A stretch of 5,608 nucleotides of DNA from DTKY01 sp037440765 (GCA_037440765.1 JBBITL010000152.1:1-5608), one strand, 5' to 3'. Shown: positions 1-5,608, numbered from the stretch's first letter. Numbers and translations: made by a program. The notes: generated by a model not told the origin, from the sequence alone.

Positions 1-99
1 TTCAAGGAGAACGCCGGGGAGCGCGCCCGCCGCGTCCGGCAGGACCAGGGCAGGGTGAAGAAGGATGAAACCACCTTCCTTCTTCCCGGCCGGCAATAG
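1..99 (+). CDS. C-terminal end of an unidentified protein (5' truncated by window edge)
   Basis: Frame 1 is open from the window edge to a TAG at 97-99, giving 32 residues that start FKENAGERARR and end TTFLLPGRQ. The first 21 codons all end in G or C, the third-position pattern of the confident genes here, while the other two plus frames hit stops at 56-58 and 64-66. That bias is the main reason to believe it is a real gene tail. The visible part is hydrophilic and rich in Arg, Lys, Glu and Gln, with no recognisable motif, so no function is assigned. It converges on cysK with only 7 bp between the two stop codons. The alternative is that this is non-coding cysK downstream sequence with chance GC3 bias. 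Confidence 0.5.
   Translation, partial: FKENAGERARRVRQDQGRVKKDETTFLLPGRQ
57..85. repeat. 9-bp inverted repeat in the convergent gene junction
   Basis: GAAGAAGGA (57-65) and TCCTTCTTC (77-85) are perfect reverse complements separated by 11 nt. The hairpin lies in the last codons of the left-edge gene and 22-50 nt beyond the cysK stop. No T-run follows on either strand, so it is not a canonical intrinsic terminator. It could still protect or help end the cysK transcript. The purine/pyrimidine composition makes a chance repeat possible. Confidence 0.4.
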
Positions 100-106
100 C
101 CCGCCT

Positions 107-1063
107 CTACTCGGCGAACATCCCTTCGTACAGCACCGTGCTCAGGTAGCGTTCCCCGGAGTCCGGGAGCACGGTGACGATGGTCGTACCCGCCAGTTCC
201 GGCTGTTTCGCCAGCCGCACCGCCACAGCCGCAGCCGCGCCGCAGGAAATTCCGGAGAGAATGCCTTCCTCTCGCGCCAGGCGCTTGGCCATCTCGATTG
301 CCTCCTCGTTGGTGACCGTCTCCACCCGGTCGACCACGGACAGATCCAGGGTGCCAGGGATGAAACCGGCGCCGATGCCTTGGATCTTGTGCGGGCCCGG
401 CTTGACAGGCTCGCCGTTGCGCGTCTGGGTGATCACCGGGCTGGCGGCGGGTTCCACCGCCACCGACACGATGCTCTTCTGCCGGGCCTGCTTGAAGTAG
501 CGCGACACGCCCGTGATGGTGCCCCCCGTGCCCACTCCGCTGACCAGCACGTCCACGTTGCCGCCAGTGTCCTCCCAGATCTCCGGCCCCGTGGTCCTGA
601 AGTGGATCTCGGGATTCGAGGGGTTCTGAAACTGGTTCAACAGGATGTAGCGATCCGGTTCGGAGGCCGCCATCTGCTCGGCGGCCTTTATGGCTGCCGC
701 CATGCCGCCCGACGCCTCGGTGAGCACCAGCCTCGCCCCGAGCGCCTTAAGGACCTTGCGCCGCTCGATGGACATGCTCTCCGGCATGGTGAGCGTGATC
801 GGGTAGCCCCGCGCCGCCGCCACGAAGGCCAGGGCTATGCCCGTGTTGCCGCTGGTGGGTTCGATGATCTCCCTGCCGGGGCCCAGCACGCCGCGCCCCT
901 CCGCGTCCCAGATCATCGAGGCCCCGATCCGGCACTTGACCGAATAAGCCGGATTGCGTCCTTCGATCTTTGCCAGCACCGTCGCCCGGGCGCCGTCGGT
1001 CACCCGGTTCAGGCGCACGAGCGGGGTCTTCCCGATGCTTAGTGAGTTGTCGTTGAATATCAC
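107..1063 (-). CDS. cysK: Cysteine synthase A (O-acetylserine sulfhydrylase)
   Basis: PLP enzyme that makes cysteine and acetate from O-acetylserine and sulfide, the last step of cytosolic cysteine synthesis. The 318 residues match the usual length of about 310-325. Family landmarks are in order: the SVKCRIG block with the Schiff-base lysine K43; the TSGNTG substrate-carboxylate loop at 70-75; NQFQNP at 143-148 with Q144; the glycine-rich phosphate-binding GVGTGGT at 176-182; the GIGAGFIP block at 229-236; SCGAA with S273 at the PLP ring nitrogen; and PDSGERYLST near the C-terminus. No catalytic residue is missing, so it should be active. The start is GTG (1063-1061) with a GGGAGG site 7 nt upstream. 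It lies 18 nt downstream of the Rrf2 regulator on the same strand, almost certainly in one operon. No serine acetyltransferase (cysE) is visible. A CysM-type enzyme is less likely, given the CysK-like TSGNTG and GIGAGFIP blocks. Confidence 0.95.
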   Translation of the reverse strand: MIFNDNSLSIGKTPLVRLNRVTDGARATVLAKIEGRNPAYSVKCRIGASMIWDAEGRGVLGPGREIIEPTSGNTGIALAFVAAARGYPITLTMPESMSIERRKVLKALGARLVLTEASGGMAAAIKAAEQMAASEPDRYILLNQFQNPSNPEIHFRTTGPEIWEDTGGNVDVLVSGVGTGGTITGVSRYFKQARQKSIVSVAVEPAASPVITQTRNGEPVKPGPHKIQGIGAGFIPGTLDLSVVDRVETVTNEEAIEMAKRLAREEGILSGISCGAAAAVAVRLAKQPELAGTTIVTVLPDSGERYLSTVLYEGMFAE

Positions 1064-1070
1064 TTGTCTG

Positions 1071-1076
1071 CCTCCC
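1071..1076 (-). promoter_or_regulatory. Ribosome binding site of cysK
   Basis: On the minus strand, GGGAGG is followed by 7 nt (cagacaa) and the GTG start at 1063. It lies inside the 18-nt gap after the regulator stop codon. It supports the GTG start and independent translation of cysK from the bicistronic mRNA. Confidence 0.75.
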
Positions 1077-1081
1077 AGTCT

Positions 1082-1531
1082 TCAGATTTCCCAGCAGGGT
1101 ACGTACTTGCGCTGCTGCTCCTGCCAGGCGCGCGCCAACTCCGCGAATGTCGTGCGGTCAACGACCGACGAGAACGCCTCGTCAACCTCGCGCCACATCG
1201 CTTCAAAGGGGCCGGCTCCGCCGCGCTTGCCACGCGAGCGCGCCCCCTGGGTCCCCTCCACGACCCGCATCACCGCCCCCACCGTCACCGAATCCGGGCT
1301 CCGCGCTAGAAGATACCCGCCCTCGGCGCCCCGCTTGGACTCGACGAAGCCACCCTGCTTGAGCCCGGCAAGTATCAGTTCGAGAAACTTCTGGGGGATG
1401 TGCTGGCGCGTGGCGATGTCGGCAATCTTCACAGGGCGGCCCGGAGGCTGTAGCGAGAGGTCGAACACTGCCTTCAGCGCGTATTGTGCTTTCAAGGAGA
1501 TGCGAACTCGTTCCGAAGCAGAATCACCCAT
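1082..1531 (-). CDS. Rrf2-family transcriptional regulator, CymR-like (no Fe-S cysteines)
   Basis: A 149-residue DNA-binding protein of the Rrf2 family (winged helix-turn-helix, normally a homodimer). The family start VRISLKAQYALKAVFDLS lies at 9-26. The helix-turn-helix spans about 35-60 (IADIATRQHIPQKFLELILAGLKQGG), the wing RGAEGGYLLAR is at 67-77, and a linker helix VGAVMRVVEG is at 84-93. IscR, NsrR and RsrR bind an Fe-S cluster through cysteines after the linker helix; here that segment (94-108) has none, and the only cysteine is C146. The cluster-free CymR subgroup therefore fits better. The C-terminus is KYVPCWEI, ending in isoleucine, and CymR uses an Ile-ended tail to interact with CysK. 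Being directly upstream of cysK supports a role in controlling cysteine synthesis; this role is inference. The ATG at 1531 is the only sensible start and lacks a Shine-Dalgarno sequence, consistent with the nearly leaderless promoter. Eight residues precede the usual family N-terminus. Confidence 0.88.
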   Translation of the reverse strand: MGDSASERVRISLKAQYALKAVFDLSLQPPGRPVKIADIATRQHIPQKFLELILAGLKQGGFVESKRGAEGGYLLARSPDSVTVGAVMRVVEGTQGARSRGKRGGAGPFEAMWREVDEAFSSVVDRTTFAELARAWQEQQRKYVPCWEI

Positions 1532-1535
1532 ATCT

Positions 1536-1549
1536 GACTAGAGATTAGA
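1536..1549. promoter_or_regulatory. Tandem 7-bp repeat over the -10 region, candidate operator
   Basis: GACTAGA (1536-1542) and GATTAGA (1543-1549) are adjacent direct repeats with one mismatch. They cover the -10 box and predicted start site of the rrf2-cysK promoter. A bound dimer here would block RNA polymerase, so this is a plausible autoregulatory site for the Rrf2 protein. No match to a known Rrf2 operator consensus is claimed. Confidence 0.25.
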
Positions 1550-1571
1550 CCATTCTCCTGGCTGCTGTCAA
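1544..1571 (-). promoter_or_regulatory. Sigma70-type promoter of the rrf2-cysK operon
   Basis: Read on the minus strand, a perfect -35 box TTGACA (1571-1566) is followed by a 16-bp spacer and the -10 box TCTAAT (1549-1544, five of six matches to consensus). The -10 box ends only 12 nt before the ATG at 1531. Transcription would start near 1537, leaving a leader of about 6 nt. This explains why no ribosome binding site precedes the regulator. Confidence 0.7.
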
Positions 1572-1620
1572 GCCCGAAACCGGGGATTGCGCGCGTGCCT
1601 TCAGATTTTAGCGATTTGCG

Positions 1621-1645
1621 TTAATTCATTAAATCCTGTTCATTA
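1621..1645. promoter_or_regulatory. AT-rich palindrome plus direct repeat upstream of the receptor promoter
   Basis: TTAATTCATTAA (1621-1632) is an inverted repeat with 5-bp perfect arms around TC. Overlapping it, TTCATTA occurs exactly twice, at 1625-1631 and 1639-1645, 14 bp apart start to start. The cluster ends 13 bp before the -35 box of the plus-strand promoter and lies about 50 bp upstream of the rrf2 -35 box. It is a candidate site for a regulator acting on either unit. Low-complexity AT sequence makes chance repeats more likely, so support is moderate at best. Confidence 0.35.
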
Positions 1646-1658
1646 TTTTCTTTTTTCC

Positions 1659-1688
1659 TTGATATCCAAGATCAGGCCGCTTTATACT
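1659..1688 (+). promoter_or_regulatory. Sigma70-type promoter of the TonB-dependent receptor gene
   Basis: TTGATA (1659-1664) is separated by 18 bp from TATACT (1683-1688); each box matches the consensus at five of six positions. An AT-rich stretch lies directly upstream. Transcription would begin near 1695, giving a leader of about 180 nt before the ATG at 1876. No better pair was seen nearer the gene. Confidence 0.55.
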
Positions 1689-1716
1689 GGCGCCGTAAGC
1701 GAACCTTGCTTGAGGG

Positions 1717-1866
1717 ATGCGGGAGCCACAATTTTGGGCCGGTAGCGGTGCGACCACGCCCACCATCGAGGAGAAGCGGGTGCTCCCGGTGGGCATGAGC
1801 GTAGCGGGGAATGTGCGCGACCGGCGGTGGCCGAATCGCCGCACCACGAGCAGGCCAGGAACCTAA
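1717..1866 (+). CDS. Possible small upstream ORF (49 aa) in the receptor leader
   Basis: An ORF starts at ATG 1717 (MREPQFWAGSG) and ends at TAA 1864-1866, in the same frame as the receptor and 9 nt before its start. Its stop codon overlaps the receptor's AAGGAGG, an arrangement that could couple translation. About four fifths of its codons end in G or C. Against it, GAGGG abuts the ATG with no spacer, and a stop-free run of 50 codons is easily met by chance in GC-rich DNA. A shorter version of 28 residues from GTG 1780 has a better spaced GAGGAG six nt upstream. The product is Arg-rich with no recognised domain. It may be a leader peptide or nothing. Confidence 0.2.
   Translation: MREPQFWAGSGATTPTIEEKRVLPVGMSVAGNVRDRRWPNRRTTSRPGT
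1758..1794 (+). other. Predicted hairpin in the receptor mRNA leader
   Basis: GCCCACC (1758-1764) pairs perfectly with GGTGGGC (1788-1794). Inside it GGAG (1770-1773) can pair with CTCC (1783-1786), giving a two-tier stem-loop. The inner stem covers a GAGGAG motif that could serve as a ribosome binding site for a GTG at 1780. A second weaker hairpin (1824-1830 with 1836-1842, seven pairs including two G-T, loop CCGAA) lies 22 nt before the receptor's Shine-Dalgarno. I do not recognise a known riboswitch class. Confidence 0.35.
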
Positions 1867-1871
1867 GGAGG
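1865..1871 (+). promoter_or_regulatory. Strong ribosome binding site of the receptor gene
   Basis: AAGGAGG is a perfect anti-16S match lying 4 nt before ATG 1876. It fixes the start at 1876 rather than the next in-frame ATG at 1897. An in-frame TAA at 1864-1866 rules out any upstream extension of the receptor. Confidence 0.85.
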
Positions 1872-1875
1872 AAGC

Positions 1876-4800
1876 ATGAGACGCAGCACATGCAGTATGA
1901 TCGCCGGCCTCGTCGTGGCCTTGTTGCTGCTGCCGCTTGCGGCAGTGGCGCAGATCACGACCGGCACGGTGACAGGACGCGTCGTAGACTCGACGGGAGG
2001 CGTCATTCCCGGCGCGAGCGTAGTACTGATAAGCGAGACGCGGAACACCAGGACCGCCCCGGTCGTCACCAACGCGACGGGCGACTACGTGTTCCCGAAC
2101 GTCGTCGCCGACACCTACACCGTCGAGATCACCGCCGCGTCGTTCAAGACTTTGCGGCGCCCGGGGGTCGCGGTTAGCGGTGGCGATCGCATCGGCGTAC
2201 CGCCGCTGACGCTGGAAGTGGGCGGAACCGTGGAAACGGTCACCGTGACGGCCGAAGCGGCGCTCATTCAGACACAGAGCGGCGAGCGGTCCTTCGCCAT
2301 TGAGACCAAGCAGATCGAGAGTCTGCCGATCGCCCGCGGGAACTTCACCAGCCTGGTGGCCTTCACGCCGGGCGTTATCGAGGGCGGCGCCTCGGCCGGC
2401 GGCACGCGGCTGGGCGGCGTCAGCCAGAACAACATCATGATGGACGGCATCTCGGCCATGGACACCGGCAACAACGGCCAGATGCTGAACATGAACATCG
2501 AGTCCATCGGCGAAGTGAAAGTCCTCACGCAGGGGTATCAGGCCGAATACGGCCGCTCCAGCGGCTTGCAGATCACGGCGGTGACCAAGGGCGGCACCAA
2601 CGAGTTCCACGGGTCGGCCTACGCCGTGTTCACCGACTCGGACTGGAATGAGCGGTCGTGGGTGGCGTTGAAGAACAACGACCCGAAGGTTAAGACGGAC
2701 CAGAAGATCTACGGCTACACCATCGGCGGTCCTATTGGCAGGCCGGGCGGCAACAACAAGCTGTTCTTCTTCTACGCGCACGAGTACCGGCCGAGCCAGA
2801 CGGCGATCAACGCCGGCGCCGTTATCCGGTATCGTCTGCCCTCGGCGCTGGAGCGCGCCGGCAACTTCTCGCAGAGCCGCGACCAGAACGGCGCCCTGCT
2901 GCCCGCGCTGATCGACCACACCACGGGCGCGGCCTACCCCGGCAACATTATTCCAGCCACCAGGATGTATGCCCCCGGCGTGGCGGTGCTCAACCGCTAC
3001 CCGCTCCCGAACCTGGAGCAACTGTCGGGGATGAACTACAACTATGAGGTCAACCCGCCGACGTTCACCAACCTGCTTCAGCAGCCCGCCGTCCGGCTCG
3101 ACTACCAGATTTCGGAGAAGCTGCGGCTGACGGGCAAGTACTCCGGGCAGCGGCAGCGGCCGGTGCGGAGACCGGGCCTGATTCAGGGCTTCACGGACGT
3201 GTACACGCCCAGGCCCTACATCACCAACCTCGGCGTCACGGCTAACTACGTGTTCAACCCGACGACCTTCCTCGAGGTGACCTACGGAAGCATCAAGAAC
3301 GAACTGGCCGACGGCAACGAAGGCGGCGTTCTGTTCAACGAGGAAGCCAACCGCCTGAAGAGCCTGGCGGCCTTCCCGCTGCTGTATCCGCAAGCGGGCG
3401 TGATGGACGAGCGGTACTACGGCTACAAGATCCTGCAGGCTGAGAAGCCGCCGTTCTTTGACGGCAAGTCGCTGAACCTGCCGCCGATCTTCGGCTGGGG
3501 CGGCCGCATCGGGGCGCCGCCGCCCAACCAGCGGTATCCCGGCTGGCTGAACACCAACAAGACGCAGGACGTGGCGGTCAGCCTGACGCGCGTCACCGGG
3601 CGTCATACGATCAAGGGCGGCTACTACCACAACTACAGCTACAAGGCGCAGAACGTGGGCGCCGGCGGCATTGCGAACCTGAGCTTCCAGGGCTTCGTGA
3701 ACTTCGCCAACGACACCAACAACACCCTGGACACCGGGTTCGGCTACGCCAACGCGTATACCGGGGTCTTCACGCAGTACCTTCAGGCGTCGAAGTTCAT
3801 CGAAGGCAACTTCATTTACAACCAGATCGAGTTCTTCCTCCAGGACAACTGGAAGGTGTCGAACCGCCTGACGCTGGACTACGGGATGCGGTTCGTGCAT
3901 CAGCAGCCGCAGTATGACAAGCTCCTGCAAATGTCGAACTTCTTCCCCGAGATGTGGAAGAAGAGCGACGCGCCGGTGCTGTACATCGCCGGGTGCAGGG
4001 ACGGCTCGGTGGTGTGCTCGGGCAACATCCGCAACGCGATGGATCCGCGCACCCGCACGATTCTGACGGCGGTGGGCGCGGCCAACACACAGGCGGCGAT
4101 CGGTACGCCCATCCCCGGCTCCGGCAATCTGTTGAACGGCGTCCGGAAGGCGGGCGACGGTATTGTCAAAACCAACTACAAGTGGCCCACGCTGGTGCTG
4201 GGGCCGCGGTTCGGGTTCGCCTACGACCTGACGGGGAACTCCGACTGGGTGGTGCGCGGCGGCATCGGGATGTTCTACGACCGTCCGGACGGGAACACCA
4301 CGTTCTCGACGCCGGGCAACCCGCCGACCGCTACGGCTCAGGACCTGCGCAACGGGTTGTTGGCGACGCTCGGGCAGGGGCTGAGCCCGCAGCCGATACC
4401 GACCTTCATCACCTTCCAGTACGATGCGAAGATCCCGGCCTCGTTGCAGTGGCAGATCGGCATCCAGAAGTCGCTGCCGTTCGCCATGGTCGGGGACGTG
4501 ACCTACGTGGGCAACCGCGGCTACAACCGCATGGGCGGGCTCCAGGGCGGAACGCGCCAGAACCTGAACATGGTGAACATCGGCGCGGCCTATCTGCCGG
4601 AAAACCAGGACCTGACGCTCGGCACGAGCACGACTCCCGGGGCGACGGCCTATACCACCAATCTGCTCCGTCCCTTCAGGGGTTTCGCCGGAATCGAGCA
4701 GAACCAGACGGATTTCTGGGACAAGTATCACTCGTTCCAGTTCAACGTGAACCGGCGGTTCCGGGGCGGGTTCTCCTTCGGAGCGAATCACACCTGGGGC

Positions 4801-5550
4801 CTCACCCTCAAGGGCAACACCGGGCTGAGCAAGCGCTTCCAGCACTCGGCCGACGGCGTCATCTCGCTGCGCGCCGACCAGGCGCAGTGGGAGAAGCTGA
4901 TGGAGAAGCTGGATGTGCGGCCGCATCTGTTTAAGGCCAACTTCATCTGGAACAGCCCTGGAATCAGCAACTACGGCGCAGTCGTCCGCGAGCTGACCAG
5001 GGACTGGCAGGTTTCCGGTGTGGTGACGGCCAACTCCGGCGCGGCCTATGACCTCGGCTACAGCTACACCACCGGTGGCGCCAACGTGAACATCACGGGG
5101 TCGCCGGACTGGGGCGGGCGGATGATTCTGCTCGACGGGCTGGGCGTCGGATGCTCTGACAACCAGTACGCGCAATTCAACGCCTCGGCCGTGCGCGGTC
5201 CGGGCTACGGCAGCGTGGGCATGGAGTCGGGCCGCAACACCATGCGCGGCTGCGCCAACAAGAACCTCGACCTGTCGTTCGTGCGGAGAATCCGCGTCAG
5301 CCCGGGCGAGAAGTACCGGCTCGAGCTGCGGGCGGACGTCTTCAACGCGCTCAACACCGTGGTGATCAACGGCCGCAGCACGTCGGCCAATTTCAACAAC
5401 CCGACGAGCATGACGCTGGTGAACAACCAGTTCAATGCCGACGGCAGCCTGAACCAGGCCCGGCTGACTCCGCGCACTGCGGGCTTCGGCGCGGCTACCA
5501 GCGCCCAGGCCATGCGCAACATTCAGTTGCAGCTCCGCTTCCAGTTCTAA
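1876..5550 (+). CDS. TonB-dependent receptor-like outer-membrane protein with N-terminal carboxypeptidase-regulatory-like domain
   Basis: A 1,224-residue outer-membrane beta-barrel, probably a TonB-energised importer; the substrate is unknown. Residues 1-25 are a Sec signal peptide (Arg-Arg start, hydrophobic core 8-24, likely cleavage AVA|Q after A25). Residues 28-115 form a carboxypeptidase-regulatory-like Ig-type fold (GTVTGRVVDSTGGVIPGASV, then TNATGDYVFPNV); this is not an active peptidase. ETVTVTA at 120-126 resembles a TonB box such as DTLVVTA of BtuB. The plug covers about 130-245, with MMDGISAMD near 188-196 and VTKGGTNEFHGSAY at 237-250, the usual plug/barrel junction. The rest is barrel, with repeated aromatic-rich strands (QDNWKVSNRLTLDYGMRF around 656-673, PASLQWQIGIQ at 854-864), and ends in RNIQLQLRFQF with a terminal Phe as the BAM signal. 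The length is well above classical receptors but normal for Acidobacteriota paralogs. Four cysteines in the mature protein (C707, C714, C1093, C1126) may form loop disulfides. It is monocistronic in view, with its own promoter and terminator. No SusD partner or TonB/ExbBD gene is visible. Confidence 0.93.
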   Translation: MRRSTCSMIAGLVVALLLLPLAAVAQITTGTVTGRVVDSTGGVIPGASVVLISETRNTRTAPVVTNATGDYVFPNVVADTYTVEITAASFKTLRRPGVAVSGGDRIGVPPLTLEVGGTVETVTVTAEAALIQTQSGERSFAIETKQIESLPIARGNFTSLVAFTPGVIEGGASAGGTRLGGVSQNNIMMDGISAMDTGNNGQMLNMNIESIGEVKVLTQGYQAEYGRSSGLQITAVTKGGTNEFHGSAYAVFTDSDWNERSWVALKNNDPKVKTDQKIYGYTIGGPIGRPGGNNKLFFFYAHEYRPSQTAINAGAVIRYRLPSALERAGNFSQSRDQNGALLPALIDHTTGAAYPGNIIPATRMYAPGVAVLNRYPLPNLEQLSGMNYNYEVNPPTFTNLLQQPAVRLDYQISEKLRLTGKYSGQRQRPVRRPGLIQGFTDVYTPRPYITNLGVTANYVFNPTTFLEVTYGSIKNELADGNEGGVLFNEEANRLKSLAAFPLLYPQAGVMDERYYGYKILQAEKPPFFDGKSLNLPPIFGWGGRIGAPPPNQRYPGWLNTNKTQDVAVSLTRVTGRHTIKGGYYHNYSYKAQNVGAGGIANLSFQGFVNFANDTNNTLDTGFGYANAYTGVFTQYLQASKFIEGNFIYNQIEFFLQDNWKVSNRLTLDYGMRFVHQQPQYDKLLQMSNFFPEMWKKSDAPVLYIAGCRDGSVVCSGNIRNAMDPRTRTILTAVGAANTQAAIGTPIPGSGNLLNGVRKAGDGIVKTNYKWPTLVLGPRFGFAYDLTGNSDWVVRGGIGMFYDRPDGNTTFSTPGNPPTATAQDLRNGLLATLGQGLSPQPIPTFITFQYDAKIPASLQWQIGIQKSLPFAMVGDVTYVGNRGYNRMGGLQGGTRQNLNMVNIGAAYLPENQDLTLGTSTTPGATAYTTNLLRPFRGFAGIEQNQTDFWDKYHSFQFNVNRRFRGGFSFGANHTWGLTLKGNTGLSKRFQHSADGVISLRADQAQWEKLMEKLDVRPHLFKANFIWNSPGISNYGAVVRELTRDWQVSGVVTANSGAAYDLGYSYTTGGANVNITGSPDWGGRMILLDGLGVGCSDNQYAQFNASAVRGPGYGSVGMESGRNTMRGCANKNLDLSFVRRIRVSPGEKYRLELRADVFNALNTVVINGRSTSANFNNPTSMTLVNNQFNADGSLNQARLTPRTAGFGAATSAQAMRNIQLQLRFQF

Positions 5551-5566
5551 GCCGGAGCGGCGCTTC

Positions 5567-5608
5567 AAGGCCGGCTCTCCCCGTTCCCGGGGAAAGCCGG
5601 CCTTTTTT
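5567..5608 (+). terminator. Rho-independent terminator of the receptor gene
   Basis: AAGGCCGGCT (5567-5576) pairs perfectly over 10 bp with AGCCGGCCTT (5595-5604). After one C-A mismatch, TCCCCG (5578-5583) pairs with CGGGGA (5588-5593) around a TTCC loop. A T-run (5603-5608) follows and reaches the window edge. It begins 16 nt after the receptor stop codon, so the receptor transcript should end here. Confidence 0.95.

Larger units (their letters stand above)
1532..1875. other. Divergent intergenic control region between rrf2-cysK and the receptor gene
   Basis: These 344 bp separate two diverging transcription units. From the left they hold the rrf2-cysK promoter (1544-1571), a GC-rich spacer with nothing recognised (about 1572-1605), an AT-rich island (about 1606-1664), the receptor promoter (1659-1688) and a GC-rich leader (about 1695-1875). 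The AT-rich island stands out in an otherwise GC-rich window and suits UP-element or regulator binding. No confident conserved gene lies here; only a weak small ORF is listed separately. Confidence 0.8.

Noticed and set aside
65..1042. A 325-codon open frame on the plus strand across cysK
   Set aside because: It is the antisense shadow of cysK, which has every catalytic motif. The predicted product is low-complexity Arg/His/Gly/Asp-rich sequence.
1082..1531. Naming the regulator IscR or NsrR
   Set aside because: Those proteins carry three cysteines after the linker helix for an Fe-S cluster; here the segment has none.
954..1541. A 195-codon plus-strand frame over the rrf2 gene and the cysK start
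   Set aside because: It crosses two well-supported minus-strand genes and their promoter and has Ser/Arg/Pro-rich shadow composition.
1954..2220. A carboxypeptidase enzyme activity for the receptor's N-terminal domain
   Set aside because: The match is to the regulatory-like beta-sandwich fold only; there are no zinc-binding or catalytic residues of a carboxypeptidase.
3954..4934. A 326-codon plus-strand frame inside the receptor gene
   Set aside because: Out-of-frame shadow with Arg/Gly-rich composition and no recognisable start signal; the receptor frame is continuous through it.
1672..5568. A 1,298-codon open frame on the minus strand antisense to the receptor gene
   Set aside because: It mirrors the receptor codons in GC-rich DNA, is compositionally odd (Arg, Val, His, Ala rich), and shows no domain or signal. 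The plus-strand gene has a clear signal peptide, domains, ribosome binding site and terminator.
1..5608. Mobile element, CRISPR array, tRNA or rRNA
   Set aside because: No transposase-like reading frame, terminal repeats, regularly spaced repeats or RNA-gene signatures were seen on either strand.

Overview
The window reads as GC-rich bacterial chromosomal DNA with strong G/C preference at third codon positions. The best taxonomic hint is the large gene on the right. A roughly 1,200-residue TonB-dependent receptor-like protein, with an N-terminal carboxypeptidase-regulatory-like domain and an extra-long barrel, is a hallmark of Acidobacteriota, especially the Solibacter/Bryobacter side. That assignment is inference from protein architecture, not from a marker gene.

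Layout, left to right. Positions 1-99 (+) hold the likely C-terminal end of a gene that enters from outside the window. It converges tail-to-tail on a minus-strand operon. That operon, transcribed right to left, is an Rrf2-family regulator (1531-1082) followed 18 nt later by cysK, O-acetylserine sulfhydrylase (1063-107). A close-to-consensus sigma70 promoter (TTGACA, 16 bp, TCTAAT) sits so near the regulator's ATG that the mRNA should be almost leaderless. Positions 1532-1875 are a divergent control region. It contains an AT-rich island with a perfect palindrome and a direct repeat, a plus-strand promoter (TTGATA, 18 bp, TATACT), and a leader of about 180 nt with hairpin potential and a possible small upstream ORF. 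The leader ends in a perfect AAGGAGG ribosome binding site for the receptor gene (1876-5550, +). A textbook intrinsic terminator (5567-5608) closes the window.

How the parts may work together. The regulator lacks the Fe-S cysteines of IscR and resembles CymR, the Rrf2 repressor of cysteine metabolism in Bacillus and Staphylococcus, which works in complex with CysK. It also ends in an aromatic-x-isoleucine tail (W-E-I), the type of C-terminus that plugs the CysK active site in serine acetyltransferase and CymR complexes. Being co-transcribed with cysK, the two could form an autoregulated cysteine-sensing pair. This is the most interesting observation here. Whether the divergent receptor is under the same control is open; nothing in its sequence reveals a substrate. 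No tRNA, rRNA, mobile element or CRISPR array was seen.
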